DNA of 64,000 bases from Chondrosia reniformis (Eukaryota > Porifera > Demospongiae > Chondrillida > Chondrillidae): positions 3,534,001 through 3,598,000 of the forward strand of contig OX359201.1 of assembly GCA_947172415.1 (NCBI GenBank). The letters run 5' to 3'. How positions within the stretch are numbered: the first letter of the stretch is position 1; every line of letters begins with the position of its first letter. The translations under genes and the position numbers were made by a program. Of the stretch, positions 10,436 to 19,713 are shown piece by piece. The notes beneath the pieces are model-generated. The model worked only from the letters and a program-made list of their open reading frames with translations, ran no database searches and was not told the DNA's origin.

Positions 10436-10836
10436 TGTAATCGCGTCGAGATTACGACTCGAGGGATCGCAATGAACTTAGATTGGATGACCAATTAGAT
10501 TATTAGAGCTATACACACTCTGTGTATAATCAAGCCTCATGGTAAAACTAGGTGAGGGTATTTATAGATGATGAGGGTGAAGTGACCTTTACAAATATCA
10601 TGGAAAAGAACGTGACTGCTTAAGTGAATAGAAATGTGTCTCTTATAAAACTGAGGGGTAAAAGTAAATAAACCTAATTACAGAGAGATCATAAACTGGG
10701 GTGAGCTAAATCATAAGGAAGTGGTATAACAAACAGAATACATATAAGAGTGGTAACACACACTGACCTATTCCAAGTAGGATTATTAAGCTAAATTGAT
10801 AACCCAAACAATTACAGTGTCAGTAACTCTGTTACA
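10436..10836 (-). repeat. 5' LTR of gypsy element
   Basis: 401-bp LTR, upstream in element orientation; drives transcription toward lower coordinates. Followed on the plus strand by TAAT (10837-10840), the right copy of the target duplication. Confidence 0.96.
10559..10566 (-). promoter_or_regulatory. TATA-like box in the 5' LTR
   Basis: Minus strand TATAAATA inside TCTATAAATACCC, about 124 bases before the LTR end. Its place in the LTR suits the U3 promoter of the element. The same octamer is at 5267-5274 in the other LTR. Confidence 0.55.
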
Positions 10837-11362
10837 TAATATATGCACTAGTAACTAGTTGTATTTACTAGTTGTGTGTACTAGTTATATGTACTAGTTG
10901 TATGTACTAGTTATATGTACCAGTTGTATATACCAGCTACATAGTTGTAGGTTCTAGAACTAATTATAATAGGTACTAGGTAGGTTATAGATGCATATAC
11001 TAGTTGTATGTTCTTATTGTATGTACCTGTTTTATGTACTAGTTGTAAGTACTAGTATTAGTTATATATACAAGTTGTAGGTACTAGTTGGACGTACTAA
11101 TTATATGTACTAGTTGTATATAATAGTGGTATGTACTAGTTGTATCTACAATTTATATGTACCAGTTATATATGTATGTACTAGTTCTACGTACTAGTTG
11201 TAGTACTAGTTGTAAGTACTAGTTGTAGTACTAGTTGTATGTACTAGTTGTATGTACTAGTTTTATGAACTAGTTGTATGTACCAGTTGTACGTACTAGT
11301 TATATGTGTATGTATTAGTTCTATGTACTAGTTGTAGTATATAAGTTTCAAGTACTTGTTGC
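10837..11362. repeat. 13-bp satellite array (block 3)
   Basis: Same satellite, lying between the gypsy element and the R2-like copy 1. No gene is seen. Confidence 0.93.
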
Positions 11363-11643
11363 AAGAGGATGGGTATTGGCCAGTTCAACCTTCCGACTGA
11401 GCAGGGTGCTTAGCCGTTCATGTGGCATCCTGTGGTTAAATCAGCCTTCCTGCCAGCATGGGCTAGCCCCCCGTCTGGCAGCTTCACTGGGTTACGTTGC
11501 ATCACGAGAATGAAAATTTTCTAGACAGGCTGTGGCCTAGGTGCACCAGTGGTTAAGAAAACCCTGGGTCAACCAGAATAGATGATTCCACTAGTGCCTC
11601 ACAGGTAGATATACCTGAATGTAATGGCCTTTCTTCGGTCCCC

Positions 11644-11814
11644 ATGATGGGCCAACCAGCTCTCTGGACCGAGGAAATGGTTAGGGCACTAATTGATTGC
11701 TATGAACAATCTGAACCCAAAAGAGGTGGCTATCAGAAGTGTTTAGAGCGGGAATGGCTGAGCAAATACCCACATTTGCCTCAGACCGGTCGAATTCTTG
11801 CCTTCCAAGCCTAA
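11644..11814 (+). pseudogene. N-terminal Myb-like fragment of R2-like ORF
   Basis: 56 codons from ATGATG to a TAA. The LWTEEMVRALIDCYEQS segment with a later REWL has the spacing of tryptophans and hydrophobics seen in the Myb-like DNA-binding region of R2-group proteins. Downstream the frame is broken by several stops. The assignment rests on position and pattern only. Confidence 0.5.
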
Positions 11815-11980
11815 AGGAACTTGGTAGGAGACGGAGTACTACAGAGTAACGGGTAGCCGAGATTTAGATTTGGTTAATGATACACCGCAAGGTGCCTCTA
11901 GAAGGAGAAGGATCCAAGGGGTGATCTGGAACCTTCAGAGGGATAATATCCTCATGGAGCTCTACTGAGAAAGTAAGCCC

Positions 11981-12319
11981 ATGGAAAAGGGGTATGCCGA
12001 GTGGTTGCACCAGGCTTGGAATGCTGCAATGCCAGACCATAAAACCACAAAGGTAGCACTAACTACGAGAATTAGTAGAATCCGAAGAGGTCAAAGTCTC
12101 TCGAGACTAAACCTTATGGAACCTGATTCTCGTGGTTTAGCCACCCTAACTGAGACTGTGGAGGAAGGTGTGGGAGCCCAAGGGCAGGGGGAGTTTCGCC
12201 AAGTTCAAGCTGGGACTGAACAAAATGGTGAGCCTCCTGCAGCCCCTGCTAAAACTCCTCCAAATGATCATCCTAGGCCCAATCCATCTAGATGCCAAAA
12301 TTATGGGCAAGCCACATAG
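11981..12319 (+). pseudogene. N-terminal linker fragment of R2-like ORF
   Basis: 112 codons starting MEKGYAEWLHQAW, with a charged centre (RISRIRRGQSLSRLN) and a Pro-rich end. It probably belongs to the region between the Myb-like part and the RT. It runs across the junction near 12280, after which the RT reading continues in a different frame, so the last residues are out of frame. No domain is recognised with confidence. Confidence 0.4.
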
Positions 12320-13536
12320 TGTGGCATAAATCAATTATGAGAACGCATATGACAGAGTCCCTCACAAGTGGGTGATGAAGGTGCTAAAAACCATCAAGTG
12401 CCCAGGTTGGATCTTGAGGTCTATAGAGCTCTTCTCCAAACATTGGGCTACTGTTTTTGAGTTGAGGACTGCGGGGAAGGTGGTTAGGAGCCCCCTGTTA
12501 AATATAACCGGGGACTCTTCCAAGGAGACTCCTTATAGCTACTCCTCTTTTGTCTGGCCATAGCTCCCATATCCCAAGTTCTTAACAGAACCAAGGGATA
12601 TACCCTCTGGCATAATGGGGAAAGAAACACCATGTCAGACTTGTTGTACATGGATGACCTTAAGATATATGCTGGAGGGCCTGATAAACTCAGGGAAGCC
12701 ATGGAATGTGTGGGGAAAACCTCAAATGCCATTGGCATGAGGTTTGGAGTGAGAAAGTATGGAACAGCTCACATGCAAAAGGGGAAACTTCTGGCTGACC
12801 CAGACAACCCTGAACGCAGGGAAGAATCCATAAGGAGCCTTGAAAAAGGTACTACCTATAAGAACCTAGGGCTAGAACAACTGTTTGAGGTAGATGACAG
12901 CAAGGTCAAAGCTTGCTTGATCAACGAATTGAGGAGGAGACTCCACAAGGTGTGGGGCTCTCACCTCAATGGTAAGAATGCTGCAGAAGCCTCTAACATG
13001 TTGTGTGCCTCTCTATTGAGATACTCTTACCCAGTTTTGAGGTGGACTCAAAGTGAGCTTCCAAAGCTGGACCGAATGGTGAGAAAGATCATGAGAAAGT
13101 ACCAGTGTCATCACTATAACTCTGCCATTGAGAGAGTGAACTTGCCTCGCTCTCAAGGTTTTAGAGGGATCTGTAGCTTTCCTTTGGATCATGACAGGGC
13201 TGTTGTGAATCTGGCAAGATACCTCCATACTGCCAATGATCCACTCATGGCTGTTGTGGTTAAACACCAAAAGTAGTTGGAGTGTTCAAAGCAGAGGAGG
13301 ACTGTCTTGGAAGAAGCCAGATTGATACTGAGAAGCCACGGAATAGAAGTAGAACCAGAAATGTGGCTGAAGACAGATCCCTTACAAAGTAGTGTAAGAG
13401 AATGGAGGAGAGTGGCACGTGAGCTCCGGGAGGCTCAAACGGAAAGGTTAAAAAGTAACCTAGCCGAAAAGTCCCACCAGGGCTCATACCACAAATAAGT
13501 CACAAATAGGGAGTATTATGTGTGGCTTTCTGAGGG
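12282..13536 (+). pseudogene. R2-like reverse transcriptase, broken
   Basis: Same RT core as 15072-17054: MSDLLYMDDLKIYAGGP holds the catalytic YMDD (about 12632-12682). Disruptions include a TAA where copy 2 reads WIDYEKAYD, a changed stretch before 12600 that shifts the frame, and TAG at 13274-13276 where copy 2 reads a Trp codon. The longest clean piece is 12632-13276; the frame goes on as 13277-13498. Ends at 13536 before the zinc finger and endonuclease. Confidence 0.85.
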
Positions 13537-15071
13537 TAGTTGTATACTAGTGTATCTACTAGTTATTTGTACAAGTTATATGAACTAATTGCATGTATAT
13601 TCTAGTTATATGTACTAGTTGTATGTATTTGTATGTATTAGTACTGGTTATATTAACTAGTTGTAGGTACTAATTGACTGTTCTGTTTGTATGTACTAGT
13701 TGTATGTACTAGTTTTATATACTATTTATATGTACTAGTTATATGTTCTGGTTATAAGTGTATGTAATAGTTGTATGTACCAGCTGTATGGACTATATTA
13801 CTGTTATCTAGTACTAGTTTGATTAGGTATATACTAATTAGGTAATAGTTGTATGTACTAGTTGTTTTACTAGTTGTACGTACTAGATATGTAGTAGTTA
13901 TATAGTTGTGTACTAGTTCTATATGCTACTTGTATGTAGTAGATGTATGTAGTAGATGTATGTTCTAGTTGTGTGTACTAGTTGTATGTGCTAATTGTAT
14001 GTATGTACTAGTAACTAGTTGTATGAACTAGTGGTATGTACTAGTTGTATGAACTAGATGTATATACTAGTTGTATTTACTAGTACTGGTTATATATATT
14101 TCCTAGTTGTGGGTACTAGTTGTATGTTATAGTTGTATGTACTGGTTGTATGTATTTGAACTGATTATATTTACTCGTTGTACGTACTAGTTGTATGTGC
14201 TAGTTGTATGTATTAGTAACTAGTTATATGTACTAGTTGAAAGCAGTAGTAACTAGTTGTATGAACTAGTTGAATGGACTAGTTGTATGAACTAGTACTG
14301 GTTATATATCCTAATTTTAGGTACTAGTTGTATGTCCTAGTTGTATGTACTGGTTGTATATATGTACTACTGACTAGTTGTATGCATTAATTGTAAGTTA
14401 TAATAGTAGGTACTAGTTGTATATATGTACTAGTAAAAACTAGTTGTATGTACTAGTTGGAAGAACTAGGTCTATGTACTAGTTGTATGTACTGGTAACT
14501 AGTTGTTTGTACTAGTTGTAAAGACTAGTTGTATGAACTAGTTGCATGTACTAGTAACTGGTTATATGTACTAGTTGTATGTACTAGTTGTTTGTACTAG
14601 TTGTATATACTTTTTGTATGTGCTAGTTCTATGTACTAGTTGTAGTCCTAGTTACTAGTTGTATGTATTAATTGTGTGTAATATTTGTATGTACTAGTTG
14701 TTTGTACTAGTAACTAGTTGTATGTACTAGTTGTATGTACTAGGTATATATACTAGTTGTATGTACTATTGTAAGTACTAGTGCTGCTTATATTTACTAG
14801 TTGTAGGTACTAGTTGTATCTACTAGCACAAGTTATATTTACTATTTCCAGTACTAGGTGTATGTACTAGTTATATGTTCTCATTATATGTACTAGTGTG
14901 TGTACAAGTTGTATGGACTAGTTGTATGTACTAGTTGTAAGTACTAGTTCTAGGTACTAGTTGTAGTTAGTCCTAGTTGTATGTACTGCTTTTATGTACT
15001 AGTTGTAAGTACTACATTTATGTACTAGTTTTATGTACTAGTTGTATTTATTAGTTGTATGTACTAGTTGT
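13537..15071. repeat. 13-bp satellite array (block 4)
   Basis: Same satellite between the two R2-like copies. No gene is seen. Confidence 0.93.
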
Positions 15072-17054
15072 CTACTGCTGGATCAATCAATCGGTCTAGA
15101 CGCCAAAATTATGGGTAAGCCCCTTAGTGTGGCATGGATCGATTATGAGAAGGCATATGACAGAGTCCCTCACAAGTGGGTGATGAAGGTGCTAAAAACC
15201 ATCAAGTGCCCAGATTTGATCAGGAGGTCTATAGAGCTCTTCTCCAAACACTGGGCTACTGTGCTTGAGTTGAGGACGGCGGGGAAGGTGGTTAGGAGCA
15301 CCCCTGTTAAATATAACAGGGGACTCTTCCAAGGAGACTCCTTATCGCCACTCCTCTTTTGTCTGGCCATAGCTCCCATATCCCAAGTTCTTAACAGAAC
15401 CAAGGGATATACCCTCTGGCATAATGGGGAAAGGAACACCATGTCACACTTGTTGTACATGGATGACCTTAAGATATATGCTGGAGGGCCTGATAAACTC
15501 AGGGAAGCCATGGAATGTGTGGAGAAAACCTCAAATGCCATTGGCATGAGGTTTGGAGTGAGAAAGTATGGAACAGCTCACATGCAAAAGGGGAAACTTC
15601 TGGCTGACCCAGACAACCCTGAACGCAGGGAAGAATCCATAAGGAGCCTTGAAAAAGGTACTACCTATAAGAACCTAGGGCTAGAACAACTGTTTGAGGT
15701 AGATGACAGCAAGGTCAAAGCTTGCTTGATCAACGAATTGAGGAGGAGACTCCACAAGGTGTGGGGCTCTCACCTCAATGGTAAGAATGCTGCAGAAGCC
15801 TCTAACATGTTGTGTGCCTCTCTATTGAGATACTCTTACCCAGTTTTGAAGTGGACTCAAAGTGAGCTTCCAAAACTGGACCGAATGGTGAGAAAGATCA
15901 TGAGAAAGTACCAGTGTCATCACTATAACTCTGCCATTGAAAGAGTGAATTTGCCTCGCTCTCAAGGTGGTAGAGGGCTCTGTAGTTTTCCTTTGGATCA
16001 CGACAGGGCTGTTGTGAATCTGGCAAGATACCTCCATACTGCCAATGATCCACTCATAGCTGTTGTGGTTAAACACCAAAAGTGGCTAGAGTGCTCAAAG
16101 CAGAGGAGGACTGTCTTGGAAGAAGCCAGATTGATACTGAGAAGCCACGGAATAGAACTAGAACCGGAAATGTGGCTGAAGACAGATCCCTCACAAAATA
16201 GTGTAAGAGAATGGAGGAGAGTGGCACGTGAGCTTCGGGAGGCTCAGACTGAAAGGTTAAAAAGTAACCTAGCCGAAAAGTCTCACAAGGGCTCATACCA
16301 CAGACAAGTCACAAATAGGGAGTCTTATGTGTGGCTTTCTGAGGGGAGACTCAGACCTCAAACTGAGGCTCTGATTCTCGCAGCCCAAGATGATGTGCTG
16401 CACACTAGGTGGTACCAAAATAGGATTCTGAAGAATTCTAGCCTCCTAATGTGCAGAAAATGTGGCAAGGCTATGGAAACGGTCAAACACATACTAAACA
16501 TGTGTGAGCCCAAGGGATTTTCTCTCTACAAAGAGAGACATGACCGGGCAATACTGATAGTGTTGTGGAGACTGTTGAAAGAATATGGATTCAGGCAGGA
16601 AGAGCCCTGGTACAAACTAGAAGCAAAACCAGTCTATGAGAATAGGTCTGTCAAAATCTTGTGGGATCCTAGTATCCCTACAGATGATGAAATGACAGAA
16701 AGAAGGCCAGACTTAGTGGTTGAGGATCGGCTAAGTAAGTCCATCTTCATTATTGAGATGTCAGTTCCTACTGACAGCAATATTAATGGAAGATGGCAAG
16801 AGAAGTTCCAAAAGTACCAGAAGCTGGCAGCTGATATGAGGAAACAATTTAGGGGCTACCGAATTAAGGTAGTCCCGATGATAATTGGTGCTTTGGGGAC
16901 AGTGGACACGCTCCTGGAAGACCTTAGGGGAATTCCAAAGCTGTCAAAAAGTGCAGTAGAAGTGATGAGAGCCATGCAGAGAACTGTTCTCTGTTCGGCT
17001 GTGAGGATATTGAGGCGACATCTATCTGTTGAGGGATTGGGGCCTGGACGATAA
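15072..17054 (+). CDS. R2-like RT with CCHC finger and restriction-like endonuclease (5' partial)
   Basis: About 660 codons without a stop; no true start, since the frame opens from satellite at the truncation point. RT motifs in order: VAWIDYEKAYDRVPHKW, GLFQGDSLSPLLFCLAIAP, and the catalytic HLLYMDDLKIYAGG. C-terminal to the RT is CRKCGKAMETVKHILNMC (CX2CX8HX4C), then a PD-(D/E)XK-like site: RPDLVVEDRLSKS with FIIEMSVPTDS. Known role of this protein type: cleaves one DNA strand at the target and uses the 3' OH to prime reverse transcription of its own RNA. With the N-terminal DNA-binding part and first RT motifs missing it cannot be complete, but the surviving part shows no damage. Confidence 0.9.
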   Translation, partial: LLLDQSIGLDAKIMGKPLSVAWIDYEKAYDRVPHKWVMKVLKTIKCPDLIRRSIELFSKHWATVLELRTAGKVVRSTPVKYNRGLFQGDSLSPLLFCLAIAPISQVLNRTKGYTLWHNGERNTMSHLLYMDDLKIYAGGPDKLREAMECVEKTSNAIGMRFGVRKYGTAHMQKGKLLADPDNPERREESIRSLEKGTTYKNLGLEQLFEVDDSKVKACLINELRRRLHKVWGSHLNGKNAAEASNMLCASLLRYSYPVLKWTQSELPKLDRMVRKIMRKYQCHHYNSAIERVNLPRSQGGRGLCSFPLDHDRAVVNLARYLHTANDPLIAVVVKHQKWLECSKQRRTVLEEARLILRSHGIELEPEMWLKTDPSQNSVREWRRVARELREAQTERLKSNLAEKSHKGSYHRQVTNRESYVWLSEGRLRPQTEALILAAQDDVLHTRWYQNRILKNSSLLMCRKCGKAMETVKHILNMCEPKGFSLYKERHDRAILIVLWRLLKEYGFRQEEPWYKLEAKPVYENRSVKILWDPSIPTDDEMTERRPDLVVEDRLSKSIFIIEMSVPTDSNINGRWQEKFQKYQKLAADMRKQFRGYRIKVVPMIIGALGTVDTLLEDLRGIPKLSKSAVEVMRAMQRTVLCSAVRILRRHLSVEGLGPGR

Positions 17055-17322
17055 GTAGTCCTGTCCCAGTCCTTGCCTGTCGACCTCTGGAAAGCAGTGG
17101 TGGATTGGTGTATGGAGGTACTCCCTCCTATTATGACGGTCAACTTTGGCCCGACGTGCACCCGTCTGCTGCTGTCGGAAGGAGGAAAAGCCGAGGCTTC
17201 TGGCTAAAAACCCAAAGAAAGGAAAACATAACTGACTGAGGGTTGTCCAAGCCAGATACTCCTTGCCTTAGTAAACTAAGGCAAGAAGTAACAAGGTTCT
17301 CCGTTAAGGCTTTTGTTTTTCA
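15072..17322 (+). mobile_element. R2-like non-LTR retrotransposon, 5'-truncated copy 2
   Basis: Plus-strand 3' part of the same family as 11363-13536. It starts inside the RT domain straight after satellite, keeps an open frame to 17054, then a 3' UTR of about 270 bases ending in a T-rich stretch (17312-17320). 5' truncation is the usual result of target-primed reverse transcription. The restriction-like endonuclease at the C-terminus places it in the early-branching RLE-bearing group (R2, R4, Hero, NeSL type); which clade is not settled. Confidence 0.88.
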
Positions 17323-18318
17323 AGTATGTACTAGTTGTATTTACTTGTTGTATGTTGTAGTTGTATGTACCAGGTGTAAGTACCAATATATACTAGTTTT
17401 ATTTACTAGTCGTAGGTACTAGTTGTATGTACTTGTTCTTTGTAGTAGTTGTAGGTACTAGTTGTATTTGCTAGTTGTATGTACTAGTTGTATATACTAG
17501 TAACTAGTTGTATGTAATAGTTGTATGTAATAATTGTATGTACTAGTTGTATGTATTAGTACTTCTTATATTTCCTCGTTGCAAATACTAGTTGTATGTG
17601 CTAGTTGTATGTACTAGTAACTAGTTGCATGTATAAATTGTATCTAATAATTGTATGTACTAATTGTTTGTAAAAGTTACTAGTTATATGTACTAGTTGT
17701 ATCTAGTGGAAACTAGTTGTATGTACTAGTTGTATGGACTACTTGTATGTCCTAGTAACTGGGCATATGTTCTAGTTGTATGTCCTAGTTGTTCGTAGTA
17801 GCTGTAAATACTACATGAATGTACTAGGTTTATGTACTAGTTGTATGGACTTGTTGTATGTAGTAGTTGTATGTACCAGGTGAAAGTACTAGTACTAGTT
17901 TTATTTACTAGTCGTAGGTTCTACTTGTGTCTACTAGTTGTATGCAGTAGTTTTATGTACTAATTGTATATATATGTATGTACTAGTTGTCTGTACTAGT
18001 TATGTACTAGTTGGATGTACCAGTTTTATGTAAGAGTTGTATGTACTAGTTGTTCGTACTAGTTGTTCGTACTAGTTGTATCTACTATTTATTTGTACCT
18101 GTTATATATGTTTGTGCTAGTTATATGTGGTAGTTGCGTGTTCTAGTTGCATGTACTAGTTATATGTAATAGTTGCATGTACTAGTTATATGTACTAGTT
18201 GTGTGTATTGTTGTTTGTACTATTTATAATTACTAGTTGTCATTACTAGTTGTGTGTACTAGTTGTACGAACTAGTTGTATGTAGTAGTAACTAGTTGTT
18301 TGTACTAGTAACTAGTTG
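17323..18318. repeat. 13-bp satellite array (block 5)
   Basis: Same satellite; no gene seen. Confidence 0.93.
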
Positions 18319-18351
18319 AAATGATATGGATTGTTAGTTGCGATCATATTA

Positions 18352-18405
18352 GTAAAGGGATTCAGATGACTCTCAGCAAAAAAATTTATCAAATTTGAAC
18401 GTTTC
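18352..18405. repeat. Inverted terminal repeat, left arm
   Basis: Plus strand starts GTAAAGGGATTCAGAT and ends GAACGTTTC; the partner in inverted orientation is 19660-19713. Confidence 0.8.
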
Positions 18406-18425
18406 AACCAGAAGGTCTTCATCAG
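18401..18425 (-). ncRNA. Hammerhead-like core, weak
   Basis: Minus strand CUGAUGA, a short imperfect helix II (CC/GG), then GAAACGUUC. Only a one-base-pair helix III (A-U around CGU) and no clear helix I can be drawn, so activity is doubtful; the same core recurs at 63945-63969. Confidence 0.35.
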
Positions 18426-18611
18426 CAATGAGGAGATGACTACAAAGCAGGTTTAAATAGGGAAGGTGACAGGGAATGAACAATGATGTAATGCCACATA
18501 ATGAATAGAAGTAAATTACTGTGTTAGCTAATAATGTCATTTCAAATTGGATCTAAATGTAATCCTGAGTCTATGTTAATACAGGGAGTCTTCTGAGTCA
18601 GCATGGCTTCT

Positions 18612-19034
18612 TTAATGTTTCTCTTTAGTCTGTGGGTCTCCTGGGTTATGATGGTAGCTTGAAGTATTCATAACATGAACAGCTATAGAATTATTTGTGT
18701 TCATTCTACACACGGACATCTTATGCTCCTTCACTCTTTCAGTGATGGTTTTGCCTGTCTCGCCGATGTATATTTCACCGCAACTACAGGGAATCTGGTA
18801 TATGACACCAATCTTCTGATAGCTGTCTAAGGGTGTCTTGACTTTAGTTAAGATTGATCTCAAGGTGTTTGTAACTTTGTTGGCAATCCTGATATTTAAT
18901 GGTTGGCAGGTTCTCTGTAAAGTTTCAGTCAAGCCTTTGATATAAAGAAGACAAAGGGTCAGCTCCTCCGTTCTGTTTGTTTGGCAGTCACTGCTCTTCT
19001 TTTTCTTGTGTAATGCTTTCCTGATGAGTTTCAT
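18612..19034 (-). pseudogene. GIY-YIG endonuclease fragment of PLE
   Basis: 140 codons. GVIYQIPCSCGEIYIGETGK followed by TITERVKEH is the GIY-YIG-type endonuclease module found C-terminal to the RT of canonical Penelope-like elements. Upstream residues (LNIRIANKVTNTLRSILTK) match the linker of the copy at 62125-64000. No natural start codon belongs here; it is the tail of a longer protein whose frame is broken near 19035-19090. Confidence 0.85.
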
Positions 19035-19088
19035 AGGATATCAATTAGATCTGAAGGTTGCCGTGAGGTGTTGTAACTCTTCTTTAAA

Positions 19089-19420
19089 TTAATGTTCTCC
19101 TTTGCTGCCACTGATAGCTCTTTTCTTCAGACAAATGATAATACCGATTTTGGTAGCTGGGTGATGGTTGGATGCGTAATGTATGTAGCTGTCTGTTTGA
19201 GTGGCTTTCCGGTAAACACTGGTCTCTAATTGTTGTTCCCTCCTTCTAACCAAGACATCAAGGAAAGGTATTGACCCTTCTGATTCCTCCTCCATAGTAA
19301 ACTGGATAGATGGTCTTATGGAGTTGAGAAGGTTCCAGAATGAATGCAAGTGTTTGTCCCCATGGGTCCAGATGACAAATGTGTCATCTACATACCGTAG
19401 CCATAAAGATGGTTAAAAAC
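19089..19420 (-). pseudogene. Reverse transcriptase fragment of PLE
   Basis: Contains the segment FTMEEESEGSIPFLDVLVRR and, just upstream in element direction, the catalytic YVDD (minus strand, about 19383-19394). A stop lies close to the YVDD region and the frame shifts again farther upstream, so this is a relic. Confidence 0.8.
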
Positions 19421-19659
19421 TACTTGTGTTAATGGCAAGATCCTCAAAAAATTCCATAAATAGGTTAGCTATGACAGGTGACAGGGGGACCCCATGGCTG
19501 CTCCTTCTGTTTGCTCAAAGAATGCATCCTCCAGTTGAAAATAGATAGTTGTTAAGCACTTTTAGAGGAGGTCTACTATGACACTAGATGGAAGGTCAGC
19601 CCTATCACTGAGTGTTGAGTCATTCAGCAATCTGTCATTGACCACCTCAACGGCTTCTT

Positions 19660-19713
19660 GAAACGTACAAATTTGATAAATTGTGTTGCTGAAACTAATC
19701 TGAATCCCTTTAC
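19660..19713. repeat. Inverted terminal repeat, right arm
   Basis: Plus strand begins GAAACGTACAAATTTGATAA and ends AATCCCTTTAC; inverted partner of 18352-18405. Confidence 0.8.

Larger units (their letters stand above)
5144..10836 (-). mobile_element. Complete Ty3/gypsy-type LTR retrotransposon
   Basis: A 5,693-bp element in minus orientation. Both LTRs are 401 bp, start TG and end CA, and differ at two sites (5242 A against 10534 G; 5498 T against 10790 G), about 99.5% identity, so the insertion is recent. A 4-bp target duplication TAAT flanks it (5140-5143 and 10837-10840). Order in element direction: LTR, primer site, gag, protease-RT, RNase H-integrase, polypurine tract, LTR. Protease-RT-RNase H-integrase order places it in Ty3/gypsy (Metaviridae); no env-like frame is seen. 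Pol carries one internal TAA, so this copy is probably not autonomous. It interrupts the satellite on both sides. Confidence 0.97.
11363..13536 (+). mobile_element. R2-like non-LTR retrotransposon, rearranged copy 1
   Basis: Plus-strand relic: about 280 bases of leader, an N-terminal segment with a Myb-like stretch, then a sudden jump near 12280 into the middle of the RT domain, missing the first RT motifs. The RT part (to 13536) matches copy 2 at 15090-16345 with a few percent difference. It lacks the C-terminal zinc finger and endonuclease and ends against satellite at 13536, an unusual 3' loss for an element made by target-primed reverse transcription. Several stops and frame changes are present. 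Confidence 0.82.
18319..19713 (-). mobile_element. Canonical Penelope-like element, 5'-truncated, with inverted ends
   Basis: Minus-strand 3' half of a Penelope-like element of the same family as 62125-64000. It keeps the end of the RT and the C-terminal GIY-YIG endonuclease. A 54-bp segment of its 3' terminal repeat (18352-18405) recurs in opposite orientation at the other end (19660-19713), with a few mismatches. Such inverted or direct pseudo-LTRs are typical of this class. Coding is interrupted at several places. Confidence 0.85.
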
